Origin: Miscanthus floridulus
Taxonomy: Eukaryota; Streptophyta; Magnoliopsida; Poales; Poaceae
Direction: 5' to 3'
Length of the DNA stretch: 64,000 nt
Assembly (NCBI RefSeq): GCF_019320115.1
Contig: NC_089593.1
Coordinates: forward strand, 31,479,720 to 31,543,719
In this document: piece by piece, positions 24,321 through 35,200 of the stretch
How the letters are laid out: every line of letters starts with the position of its first letter
Numbering within the stretch: the stretch's first letter is position 1
The notes under the pieces: generated by a model
Seen by the model: the letters and a program-made list of their open reading frames with translations, nothing else
Told to the model about the DNA's origin: nothing
The model's database searches: none
Translations under genes and position numbers: made by a program

Positions 24321-24604
24321 TGAGTCTGCAAGGACTCCGTTACCACCGGTGGCTATCCCGGGGCATCCGCCATAGCGCACTCCTAGGATGGACAGTGGCT
24401 AGGCGCCATGTCACCGATGCTGGAGCCATCACTCTCAACATCGTCATCCATGAGATCGAGGAAATAATTGGGAGCATAGCTTGCCATTCCCATGAATTCG
24501 GACGTGAGAGGGGGCGGCACCAGCATCCTTTGGAGCCCCCGAGCGTACACATCTGTGAGAGACATGAGGCCATAGGGGAACCGGTTGCATGGCGGTCACG
24601 GCGG
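24321..24604 (-). pseudogene. element 1 gag remnant, N-terminal part
   Basis: Minus-strand pieces in alternate frames read MSLTDVYARGLQRMLVPPPL and YAPNYFLDLMDDDVESDG. They lie between the 5' LTR and the insertion point of element 2. Position and direction make this the start of the gag read that resumes at 9208. I recognise no catalytic domain. Frameshifts are visible within 280 bp. The usual TGGCGC-type primer site is not seen next to the LTR at 24626, so this border may be damaged. Confidence 0.5.
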
Positions 24605-24626
24605 GGACAACGGGGTCCCTTCGGAT

Positions 24627-25620
24627 AATCGGCGAAAGATAGAGAAGAACAAGTAAATATTTGTAGTTTTGCCATATGTTGTGATCGGAGGTGGCCTAGC
24701 ACTCAATGACACAGGTTTTATACTAGTTCTGGCAACATGTCCTATGTCTAGTTTGAGTCGGTCGGTGACTTTATTCCTGAGCCCAGGTGCTCAAAGTTTG
24801 TAGTGGGGTTACAAACGAGAAGGAGAAAGATGCGGTGCACGAGAGGTCTAGTCGGCTCCGGTTAGAAGGGCCGAGAGCGACAGGAGCTCCTCTATGAGCT
24901 AAGTGTTCAAGCGTGTGCTTGAGGTCCAAACCTAACGGTTTTGTGGTTGTGAGCTAGTAAACTTGATCGATCTGGATTAACTTGCATGAACTTGAATCAA
25001 CTTAGTCTCTTGGGAGAGAGTGCATCCCCTTTTATAAATGAAGAGGATGGCCTTACAAGTGAGAGGGAGAGAGTTTGTATGCTTCTAAGTCTTGTTGCCC
25101 ATGTCGGTGGGTATAGGAGGATGGTAGGCGCCCACAACACTGTTGGATGTCGGTTGTATGTGGGAGGTTACGTCGTCTTGTTTCGGGTAAGGCAGATGTC
25201 GGCACCTGCATATACTGTTGATGCCCAGAGGCATGTGAGGAGTTTCACCATGTTCACTTGGTATGATAAATCCCAGCGCCCACAACACTGTCGATGCCTA
25301 GAGGCATGTGGGGGCCTTACCGTATGGGAGTTAACGGCGCCCGCAATATTGTAGAGGAAAATATCGGCACCTACAATATTATTTGTGTCAGGGCGGTTGT
25401 AGAGTACTGTTCCTGTAGGTGACAGGGCACGGTCCCTGGTATCATGGTTTGACTTGAGCGCCTTGCCTTGCTTTCTCCGTTCGTTCCTTGGTCCATTCTG
25501 GGTGGGCATCCCCGGTCGGTTGGTCCCTATCGGCTCTGGTTGCGCCAGTCAGAGAAGTGCAGTGAGCAGGGTCTTTGCATACCCCAGTCAGAGACATGGG
25601 GTCGGAGTCAGAGGTAGTGC
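24627..25620 (-). repeat. element 1 right LTR, proximal piece (divergent copy)
   Basis: Matches left LTR 2550-3517, but noticeably less well than 26043-26605 matches 3218-3780. It ends abruptly at GGTAGTGC, where CACTA subterminal repeats begin. About 300 bp of LTR (equivalent to 3218-3517) are therefore present twice, at 25323-25620 and 26043-26342. It carries a TATA box on the minus strand at about 25025-25038. Confidence 0.7.
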
Positions 25621-26042
25621 CCGACTGGTTGACATCTAACACTCGGAAATAGTTTGTACCATTGGCTATTCAATGCAAAGACCGATGGTTTCACTAAGAC
25701 CGTTGGCAATTAATTTTCCCTCTGGGCCTTCTGGTGCAGTGTCCGACTAGTCGACATCTAACGCTCAGGAATAGTTTGTACCGTCGGCTATTCAATACAA
25801 AGACCGATGGAGTTACTAACACCGTTGGCAATTAATTTGTCCTCTCGGCCTTCTAGTGCAGTGCTCGACTGGTCGACATCTAACGCTCGAGATTAGTTTG
25901 TACCGTCGGCTATTCAATACAAAGACCGATGGGAAAGCTTGTAACCGTCGATAACAGGTTAACTATTGGCCATTCACAGTTTCCCCAACTACCCATCGGC
26001 TATTATACTTCCCTGTCGACATAGGTTGTGTTTCTAGTAGTG
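25621..26042. mobile_element. CACTA transposon terminal fragment
   Basis: It ends TTTCTAGTAGTG at 26031-26042, the reverse complement of the CACTACTAGAAA terminus typical of plant CACTA (En/Spm) elements. Three subterminal units of about 121 bp start at 25621, 25743 and 25864 and share GACATCTAAC, GTTTGTACC, GGCTATTCAAT and AAAGACCGATGG. No opposite terminus or transposase is seen, so only one end survives. Confidence 0.75.
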
Positions 26043-26605
26043 AGTTAATGGCGCCCACAACACTATAGGGGAAAATGTCAGCGCCTACAACACTGCTTGG
26101 GCTCTGCCATGCCTGGAAGGTCGTAGGATACTATCCTGCAAGTGCGCAGGGTATGGTCCCTAGTATTGTGGTTTGACTTGTGCGCCCTGCCTTACTCTCT
26201 TCGTTCGTTCCCTGGTCCTTATCGAGCGGGCGTCCCCAATTGGTTAGTCCTAGGGGGCTCTGAATGCGCCAGTCGGAGAAGAGCAGTGAGCAGGGGTTCG
26301 GTGCATCCCTAGTCGGAGATGTGGGTCGGAGTTGGAAGTAGTGCTTTTGGCTAGACCTTCTAGTCAGAGAGGCCGTCCGGAGGTGGGCCAGAGACCGAAG
26401 CGAGCGCTCCGGTCGGAGAGGTGGGCCAGAGTCAGAAAATGGGCGCCGCTCCTCCTCGGCCAGACCTTCCGGTCAGTGATTGGATCGCCCTTCGGGCCTG
26501 TTGTTTAGATACTTGGGTCGGCCCATGAGTTACACGTTGTTGGCTTGGGTCGAGCCTTTGTTGGGAAGCCAGTCCGCGAGGGACCCCAGGTTTATGAACC
26601 CGACA
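26043..26605 (-). repeat. element 1 right LTR, distal piece
   Basis: 563 bp matching left LTR 3218-3780 closely and with the same length, ending CCGACA. It directly follows the CACTA terminus. GTAGC follows it as a near-perfect target duplication. Confidence 0.85.
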
Positions 26606-26685
26606 GTAGCTTTATTAATAACCATGCATCAAAAGCTTTTCCTATATGCATTGACAATATAGAAGAAACATACATTTTTCTGTAG

Positions 26686-28268
26686 ACGGTGGCATAGCCT
26701 TGCAAGATGCACAAGATGCCGTGCAGGATCTCATAGAGGAGTTTGGCATATACTCCAATGTTGTAGATGTTGCTTTTGATGAAGAGGAGTTGTCGGACTC
26801 AGATGGTGGACAGGATCAACAAACACATGGTGAGGAAGAGGATGATCAAGCAAATGATGATGAAGAGGATGAGCAACCACATAACAATGAAGATGATGAC
26901 CAACCACATCATGATGAGGCTCCATATAGGAAGAAGGAAATAACCGATAGACAAAGACGAGACATATTTGAAGATTTGCTTCGAACAAGTAACAATGGCA
27001 GATTTAAAAGGAATAGTACAACTATTATTGCAGCCGACATGTATGGCAGAGAGCAAGAAAATGTTGGGCACAGGGCATACCAATAAATGTCAATGGTTTG
27101 AAACCTAAGAATTGTGGCCGTAAAAAATTTGAAGTGGACCTCCCTACAGTTCTAGATATTCCCTAAAACAGAAGGGGTACTATAAGGTCACAAGGAAATG
27201 CTCTGGGTGTTAATAAAAGCACTCTACATAGGTCGTTCAAAGAAGGATTACTACACCGACACTCCAACTCACTGAAGCCCTATTTGAATGAAGAAAATAA
27301 AAAGGATAGGCTGAGGTGGTGTGTCACTATGCTAGACCCAAGTACACTGCCAAACAATCCCAAGTTTAGAATCATGAAAAATATTATCCACATAGATGAG
27401 AAGTGGTTCAATGGGACAAGGAAGACTAAGACTATGTACATGCATCCAAACGAAGAAGACCCACACAGGATAGTGCAAAACAAGAATGCGATTCACAAAG
27501 TCATGTTTTATTCTGGTGTTACACAACCTAGGTTTGATGCTGAAGAGAGATGTTATTTTGATGGCAAGTTAGGCATATAGCCTTTTGTCCGTGAGGTAGC
27601 AATCTTCGTCATGTTATATTCTTGTTTCGCTATAAAAGAATTAGTATTATATTATTTGTCATACTAATCTTCATAATTTTAGGAACCAGCACAAAGAAGA
27701 AGTGGCAATAGGCCAAGGGGCACACCTATCACAAAGACAATGAAGGTTGATGGAGAAACAATGAGATCTTATATGATCACAATACTTTTACCAGCTATAA
27801 AAGCTTGTTGGCCTCAAGAAGATGCCCACGAGACAATTTGGATACAACAAGACAATGCTCCTTCTCATGTACACGGCGATGATGCAGAGTTTGCTGCAGC
27901 AGTTGCCAATACCGGCCTTGATATACGCCTAATGAACCAACATGCTAATTCACCTGACATGTATTTGCCTAGACCTTGGTTTCTTTACTTCTCTTCAGTC
28001 ATTAACGGATAGAACGACATCTAGAAACATGGATGAGCTCATCGCAAATGTGGACAATGAGTATCAAAACTACAACCCTGTCATTCTGAATAGGATATTC
28101 CTCATGCTACAAGGATGCATGATTGAAGTTATGAAAGATAATGGAGGGAATAGGTATAAGATCCCCCACATGAATAAGGAGAGCCTAGAGGCAGTAGGCA
28201 TGCTTCCGGAATCTCTTAGTTGTGACAGGGAGATAGTTGAGAAGGCAATTGAGTTGTTGAACAACTAA
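26686..28268 (+). pseudogene. mariner-like transposase, catalytic exons
   Basis: Tc1/mariner transposases cut and paste DNA at TA sites with an Asp triad. After an acceptor AG at 26684-26685, an Asp/Glu/His-rich linker (26790-26930) is followed by helix-turn-helix-like segments (RQRRDIFEDLL; ALGVNKSTLHRSFKEGLL). Then come the catalytic motifs IIHIDEKWFN (about 27380), IWIQQDNAPSH (about 27837) and NSPDM (about 27948). The DLGFFTSLQSL stretch after the third Asp is in another frame, so a one-base shift lies near 27965. An earlier frameshift occurs near 27050, with stops in IP*NRR and GI*PF. A GT-AG intron spans 27596-27682. The C-terminus (GMLPESLSCDREIVEKAIEL) ends at TAA 28268. Confidence 0.85.
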
Positions 28269-28351
28269 TGGAGTTGGTTGTCTAGCTTTTGAGTTCTACA
28301 ACAACTAAGGGAGTTGTTTGTCTAGCTTTTGAGTTCTACAGCAACTAAGGG
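28260..28351 (+). repeat. 40-bp tandem repeat over the MLE stop codon
   Basis: The unit, which includes GTCTAGCTTTTGAGTTCTAC, occupies 28260-28299 and 28300-28339, with a partial third copy to 28351. The first unit includes the last codons and stop of the transposase. Confidence 0.8.
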
Positions 28352-28460
28352 ATATGTTTATGTAGCAGTTGTATATATAAACAACGCTTTTGGCATGGAA
28401 CAACAACTATATATATGTTTGTCTAGCTAGTGTTACATAGTAATTCAACTACTACCATCA

Positions 28461-28935
28461 CTACCCCAGATCTGGACATCACTGTCGGTTCAAAAAACCC
28501 CTTCACTGCTGGATTTTGAACCGACAGTGGCATACCCGCAGTGATGGGGGTTGACATCACTGTCGGTTCTTAAAAACCGACACTGATCTATAGGAAACAG
28601 TATCGGTTTCTGGCTCCACCCGACAATGTCTAGGTGAACAACACTGTCGGTTTGTAGTCCTAACCGACAGTGAAGGTTGCTTCAAGAGTGTCGGTTCATG
28701 GATCAAGCCGACAGTGTTGAGCTAGCCAACACTGTCGGTTCATGGCTCAAGCTGGCAGTGTTGAGCTAGCCAACACTGTCGGTTGAGGGCTCAAACCGGC
28801 AGTGTTGAGCAAGACAACACTGTCGGTTCATGGCTCAAGCCAGCAGTGTTTTGCAAGACAACACTATCCGTTTGTTGATAACCGACAGTGTTTTGCAAGA
28901 CAACACTGTCGGTTCGTTGCTAACTGGCAGTGATG
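28461..28935. mobile_element. CACTA subterminal repeat block
   Basis: At least a dozen copies of CACTGTCGGTT and its inverse AACCGACAGTG alternate, often as ACACTGTCGGTTCATGG with CCGACAGTGTTGAGC. This is the usual subterminal structure of CACTA elements. CACTACCCCAG at about 28461 may be the terminus. I do not see the matching end or a transposase. Confidence 0.65.
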
Positions 28936-30324
28936 GCCCATTCGCATTTTATTGTTTTATAATTGATTTTAATTTATATTTTTTCATGGAATCGGGTTTT
29001 GCTTTATATACGCTACGTAGACGACAGGTCCATCAATATTAAACATTATAAATATTACGGTTACAGTTCAAATGTTCTTATCCAGATCTCGTTCCCTCAA
29101 AATAAAAAAGAAATGTTCTCGGACTGTTTTATCGGCTGTTTTATGTCAATCTTGATCGTTTATAGTGTGCGGTTAAGGCATGTTTTGTCTTGGATAGGTC
29201 TATTGGCTAACGAAAACCGTTCCGTGGCCCGTTATCATGGCCTATGTGATTCTGCCTCACACCCCACTGTTAGCACCGTGGAGTGGGGATCGTTATTTGA
29301 TAGATCTGTTCCTGATAGGGCATGACCTTAACTGTGCGCTATGCCTAAATCGGCTATTTTAGCCAATACGAGCGCTTTCACATACGTAGTTCACGTCATG
29401 AGACCGTTGAAGTAAAGATAGGTTGAAAGATGTGTTAGCCCCATGATCTTATTATTGTATTACAGTCTGTATGACTCTGACTCATGCCCCACTGATATTA
29501 GTAGTTAGGGTCGTCAAATCTATTGTTGTTTCTACGGCCTGCATGATTCTGTCTCATGCCCCACTGATCATGACGATAGATGAGATCTAACATGTTCATT
29601 AAATTTATGTTTATTAAATGGTTAAATTATGATGAGTTGCTTCTTTTATATAAAAAGGGATTCGGTTACCTGCAGTCATTTGGCTTAGCATAAACTGATT
29701 ATTGTTGATATTCTATTGCCATTGACTAATATTTGTTTAAATAATGAGATTCATCCTGAATGATAGCCGATCTTTCTTTTATAATTTCATGAGCTTTAAC
29801 TGATTTATTCTTATGAGTATGCTGGCATCGACTGTTTAGTCGATCTCCTTCCATATTGGCTCTCAGAGCCGCATATTTGGGACTATCTGGCAATACCAAC
29901 ATGTTCCGCCTTAAATTACTGATTAGCTTTCTCTCCTTGTCAATTGCAAGGTCAAATTGACTGGCATGTCTTGGGAGGAGTACGCAGGATTGACCACCCC
30001 TGTGTTGAAGCCAGACGAATCTCTAGCTCCATCGAGAAGACCCTTCCGGCTTGCTCGTGTGCCCTTGACATGGGATGAATTTTCGTGCTGACACTAGTCG
30101 ACTATAGGAGCGCCGAGCAGTCTTCTATTTTATCTCTCCTTCAAATTTGACAAGATCCTGACATGCTTGGCCATGCGACAACTATTGTATACCTGCTCTA
30201 ATATGACAGTTTTTTGAGGATAAGGTGTGAGATTAGAGGACCGCTAGAGATGCTCTAAACATATAATTTAGTACAAATATATAATTAACAGCAAACAATT
30301 CTAATGGTGAGCGCCGTCGCCGTA
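28936..30324. other. unclassified AT-rich DNA between CACTA repeats and element 3
   Basis: No coding sequence is recognised. A motif TGATTCTGYCTCAYRCCCCACTG occurs three times, near 29246, 29470 and 29543, each followed by a purine-rich stretch. It could be part of an old LTR or of the CACTA body. Confidence 0.4.
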
Positions 30325-30793
30325 TGTCGACGAAATATGGTCAGCAGTCTACCTAGGGGTATGTCCAAGGTAGTAGATTATCGGCAGACAGGTGCGCAAG
30401 CTACAAACGAGATGGTGACACAAGACAGACATAAGGTTTTATCTAGGTTCGATCGCTGTGAAGGCATAATACCTACGTCTTGCGTCTGATTGTATTGCTA
30501 TATGTAAATAAGATGATTTTTGAGAGGGGTCCCCTGCCCGCCTTATATAGTCTGGGGGGCAGGGTTATAGATCTAGAAACTAATCCTAACCAGTTACAAT
30601 TGCCATAGGTGGCCAGATAAGGATTCCTATTCTAACCGACCAGGATCTTGATTGATCTCCAAGTCTGCCTTGATTCCTTGCATGGGACTCCGAGCAGATC
30701 GGCTGGGCTACGCGTCGTCTTCTAGTGGACCGGACCTCTGGTCCGGGCTGGCCCAATCCTAGCCATAAGGGTATAGGGGTTAATACCCCCATA
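30325..30793 (-). repeat. element 3 left LTR
   Basis: Starts TGTCGACGAAATATGG and ends TAATACCCCCATA. Matches 42898-43372 closely. The minus-strand TATA CTATATAAGG is at 30541-30550. Confidence 0.92.
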
Positions 30794-31118
30794 GCTAGTC
30801 CCCGAGCACCATGTATTATGTTGCGACACACCGTTTGATCTTCTTAGGCTAATGCGGTCTGTCTTCATATCATCTCCAACTGGTTGAAACATTGACCAAG
30901 CAAATGTGCCAGTATTCTGGTCAGCACAGAGAGCAGTAGACCACGATTATAGCCGAAGATTCCGGTTGTCCGAAGAATGCATGGTGCTCTAAAGAAAAAA
31001 GAAAAAGATTTCTTTCCTGATCAAGTGTGCCCACTTGTATTTCTGAAAAGAAATGTAAATGACCCTTGTACAATAGTAGTTATGGCCAACAGTCAGAGCA
31101 TAGGGGCTGATAAAATAA
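30794..31118. other. 3' untranslated region of element 3 next to the LTR
   Basis: The reverse complement of 30794-30813 (GGTGCTCGGGGACTAGC) is the likely polypurine tract, shared in form with element 4. The rest has no coding signal. GTCCCCGAG-type motifs begin here. Confidence 0.6.
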
Positions 31119-31199
31119 ACACATTCACCACAAGGTGAAGTGTGCCCACTTAGTCCCCGAGCCTGGTAGTAGGTGACGTAGGCACGTGGTGCTAGGGTC
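31119..31199. repeat. conserved 80-bp untranslated module (elements 3 and 4)
   Basis: Contains CAAGGTGAAGTGTGCCCACT, then CCCCGAGCCTGGTAGTAGGT, then CACGTGGTGC. Near-identical copies lie in element 4 at 46152-46232 and 46306-46386. It is non-coding in all frames. Confidence 0.8.
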
Positions 31200-31379
31200 T
31201 AAAAAGAATTCCCAGTTAAGTTGAGAATCCAATCGTCGTACAAGCAATATGAGTTGCACCGGCAGGTGCATCGTACCGATGTAGTCCCCGACCTTGCTGG
31301 AAGGCGAGGTATCAGCCTTGTAGCAAGGTCTAAGTGAGAAAAAATAAATGCCTCTCAACTATATGTGAGTACAAATCAC

Positions 31380-31680
31380 ATGTAGCCGAGGAGAGCGATC
31401 CCCGAGCAATGGTCGGAGAGTGGTCGGGGCAGTCCCCGAGCGCAACATGGGGAAAACAACGAATCCCCGAGAATAACCGTAGTTGGGACAGTCCCCGAAC
31501 ACAAAGGTAATCGGGACAGTCACCGAGCACGATGGCGGTCGAGACAGTCCCGAGCACGAGAGTGGTCGGTACAGTCCCCGAGCACGATGGTGGTCGGGAC
31601 AGTCCCCGAGCACGAGGATAGCCGCGACAGTCCCCGAGCACGAGGGTGGTCGGGACAGTCCCCAAGCACAAAAAGTGTGG
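31380..31680. repeat. tandem array of about 36-bp units in the element 3 3' UTR
   Basis: About eight units of CAGTCCCCGAGCACGA followed by TGGTGGTCGGGA occur. The right-hand units are most alike, and the leftmost (31380-31500) are degraded. Frames through it are open only because of the repetition. Confidence 0.85.
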
Positions 31681-31986
31681 CAAAAAAATCATATGCCACT
31701 TTTACAATTATTTTATGTATTTATTTATTTATTTGTTCTGACAAGTCTGGTCTGACATGTCCGGTCAACAAAGTAGATGGGTATAGCACGTCATATTGCC
31801 TTTTTGTCTTGTCAAGCAAACAGTTGCGTGGCACCTGTCAGTAGGTGCGTTAGCGTGGGCCCTCCCACACTGGCAACGAAGAGGCGCATATATTGGCGTA
31901 GATCTCGAGGCTGTGAAAACAACCGTCTGTGGCGCATGCGCACGTCCCCCAAGAGTCCCAAGCAGACGAAATGGCATAACTCTTGG

Positions 31987-32215
31987 GTTAAATACGGTAT
32001 ATGATAGGTTAGTTACTATTTACTGAACCCCATTGCCATTCACAACCGTAGCTTTCGTCTTCCTCTCGCCAACCAACCCTAACACATCCGCAATCGCCAC
32101 CAATCAATCTGCCGCCGCTTCGACTGCCACCTTTGCTAATCCTCTGCTGCTGTTGAAGATCAAAAACTCCCCGTTCACCAGCAAGGCCAGAGTCAGAAGC
32201 AGAAAATGAAAGGAA
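31987..32215 (+). promoter_or_regulatory. putative promoter and leader of the element 3 antisense gene
   Basis: GTTAAATACGG at 31987 resembles a TATA box. It is followed by a C/T-rich plus-strand leader (CTTTCGTCTTCCTCTCGCCA at 32051) and the ATG at 32216. The same layout occurs in element 4 (TTTATAAC at 49665, ATG at 49775). Confidence 0.45.
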
Positions 32216-35200
32216 ATGGCGAAAAGTGATGCGCAGAAGAAAACAGGAGTCATGGCGAAGGAATGGTGGAAGTCGAAAAGCAACGAGCAGACCATTGAAG
32301 ATCTCATCACCATGGGGGTACTCCACAACAAGGAGCTCATAGGATGGTGTGCGCCAGAGGGCGAGAGGTACCCCGATCCACAACCAGGTGAGATCGTGGT
32401 GTTCGAGGATTTCTTTAAACATGGATTTGGAGTTCCGATACATCCGTTTCTTCAGGGGCTCTGTCTTTACTATGAGATTGGGATTTGCAATCTGCATCCC
32501 AACTCAATCCTCCTTGTCACCACTTTTATTCATCTGTGCAAAGCGTATGGTGGCTTCCAGCCCCATTTCAATTTTTTCCGCCATCTTTTCTGTCTGCGGA
32601 AGAAAGGAAGCGGTGGTTCGAAGATAGCCGGGGGTGTATACCTCAACCTCTATGACGGCATGAAAGCCCAGTACCTGCACTGCCCATGGAACACGCCGCT
32701 CGATGACTGATACAAAAAATGGTTCTACATCCACGAAGAGACAAACACGATCACGTTGTGCGACGCGGGCTACATTCTAGAGAAGAAGACGAGCTGGTTG
32801 GAGAAGCCCGAGCATCTAGGACAGATCCCAGAAATATTTGGAATGATCCCATGGAAAAAACTGGATGGTTTGAGCGTAGTCGGGAGTTTCATCAGCCGAC
32901 GGGTCCAACCCTGCTAGAGGAGGGTACATCCTGGCTATGAGTATCAAGGGAGCACAGACCCGACGAGGACGAGGTAGAGGGCGCTTGGCAAAATTGAAGT
33001 CAAAGCTAGAATTGGCTAGCTATTTAACTTAGCCGATCTAAATTATGCTAGATTGAGCGACATCGAGCATGCTTTCAAGCTTGTCCAACCTCCCCCAAAG
33101 TTAACTCGTCTTGCCGCGTACCCGTAGTCTTATATTGTGGTAGGTTAAGTGTAAACTCACTGTGTTCACTCCCTTTTGTTACCCAGGTTAATGGTTGAGA
33201 TAGAGCGACAGTGTTTGTGTCGCCACCCCCTGGAGTAGAGTGGCCACAAGGAGCTGATCCCACCACCCAGACCAGCGTCAAGATCGAGGACGAGGACGTC
33301 TACTGGGCGGAGGTCAGAGCTAGAGAGGAGGCAGCAGCCAAAGCTGCTGGTAAACGGCCGGCTGCCCCCAAACAGTCAAAGAAGAGATCAGTAACCACCC
33401 TACTCACCGGGGGAGCGCTAAATATCAATGAGCCCGAGGAGGACCCGGAGGAGAACCCGGCCAGCAAGCGTCGGTAGGTGATTTTTGCTTGGCCGGACGA
33501 TGGCGTAGAGGAAGGAGAAGATGCAGACACCTTTCAACTTGTCCCTCGAAAAAGGAGGAAGCAACTGGAGTCGGTGGAGCAAGGTGGGTCCTCCGCGCCT
33601 GTGGGACCCACATCGCCGATGGCGGTGAAGGATGCAGCCAAGTCGACTTCGGGAGTCCCTGGGCAAGGAACGCGACCGGCGATGGGAGCAACAACTCAAC
33701 CGAGCATGCCACCGACCACTGCAACGCGAAGGACAAGTGGCGGAGGGGTCAAGCACGAAGGCCCAGTGATAGTGCTGGATGTAGAGGGAGACCAGGAGTC
33801 ATCCGCACAGCACGTGGAGCAAGTACGGCCGAAGAGACGCGTCTTCTCCACATCATTCTGTGCTTCCAACATGTAAGTATTTGTAACCTTGATATAAGTG
33901 AGCAATTTGCATTTAATATGATTGTTTTCTAAACTTATCTCGGATGTACTAGCTCGGCGTCCACAGAATGTCCAGACCAGCTAGCCAGAAGTGGCGTGGC
34001 ACCGCCAATAAGTATAGAGCAGACTACCCAGCAGCCGACCACCGAGGAAGCCATAGTAGAAGATCTATCGGGGCCTCAGCATGCGAGTGGTCAGATAATA
34101 GTCTCTGAGCAGGTGGTCGAGGGACCAGCTGAGCTGGGCATGAGTGCTCTGAGCACTAAACCTACTGAGGGCAACACCTCAACGTCAAGGGTAACAGAGC
34201 AGACCGAGGAGCAGTGGCTGGAGGTGAGAGCACAGACCACATTTATCGACACTGCAGCTCATGGGAAGGATGTGGTGATCACAGATGTTGCTGGCACCGG
34301 GCCAGCACTAGGACCCGAAGAAGAGCCCGAAGAGGACGAGGTGGAGGAGGTCCTGGGCCATCCGCAAGACAAGCAACAACATGTTTATGTGTCGCATTGG
34401 TGGAATGACCAATGGGTTATCCATGAGGAAATCCCGGAGGTCAAAGAAACCAAGAAAGTTGAACGGGCGGCAAAGCGGCTTGTTACGGAAGTGCAGGTAA
34501 GCTTCGCTTCACCCCCTGGTCTTGCGGTCTAGTAGTTGTCTTACTTAGCTATCTACACACAGGACTTAATGAAGACCACAAGGTACCGCAAGAAATGCTT
34601 CGACCAGATCGAGGGATCGTTGCAAACAACAAGCAGCTGATGGCAGAGGTGGACCGCTTGCGCCAGCAACTTGAAGCCATCGATCATGAAAAGACGGTGC
34701 AAGATTCCTAGAACCAGAACCTAGTCATCTAGCTCAGTAAGAAAGAGTGGGAAAGAACAAGTAAGTAGCCATTTTATCATACCGACTACTGACAAGTGCT
34801 GTTGCGTTGTTGGTAGTAACAGTTGTAGTGCAGGCTTAGAAGCTGAAGTGATCTATCTCCAAGAGGAGAATAGTCGTGCGGTCGAGGAGTGTGATCGCCT
34901 GAACGAGGACAATAGAAAACTGGTGCAAGACCTGTCGCAGCTCTAGGACCACATGACCAAGATGACAGAGGAGCTGAAAGGTAAGTTGTCCAACCGCCTT
35001 TGCTCATTTTTGTTGCCTACCGTAGTTTGGCGTGGTCTAACGTTTTAATAGCGTGTGTGGTTTGCAGTTATAAAAATCAATGCAAAGAAGCATTTGGAGG
35101 CCATGATGAAAGACCGTGACGGCTGGAAGGCGCAATGCCAAGAGATCACCAAGGACCGTGACACCTAGAAAAGCCGGTGCCAGGAGGTGGCAAAGGGCAT

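Larger units (their letters stand above)
2550..26605 (-). mobile_element. element 1: pol-less Tat-lineage Ty3/Gypsy retrotransposon
   Basis: The left LTR starts TGTCGG at 2550 and the right LTR ends CCGACA at 26605. Flanking 5-mers are GTAAC (2545-2549) and GTAGC (26606-26610), a target duplication with one mismatch. The gag remnant is on the minus strand, so the right LTR is the 5' LTR in the sense direction. Between the left LTR and gag lie tandem repeats and a plus-strand antisense gene. Protease, reverse transcriptase and integrase are absent, so this looks like a non-autonomous derivative, comparable in layout to maize Zeon/Cinful-type elements. Element 2 interrupts gag at 9214-24315. 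Confidence 0.8.
26606..28460 (+). mobile_element. mariner-like element, right segment
   Basis: This resumes the MLE interrupted at 2549. It begins within the transposase intron, carries the catalytic exons and a 3' untranslated stretch, and is overtaken at about 28461 by CACTA-type repeats. The right terminal repeat is not found here. A mariner-type terminus at 44243-44256 (GATGGAGGAAG followed by TA) is a weak candidate. Confidence 0.7.

Noticed and set aside
31483..31755. Open frames through the 36-bp array
   Set aside because: The unit length is a multiple of three, so repetition alone keeps the frame open.
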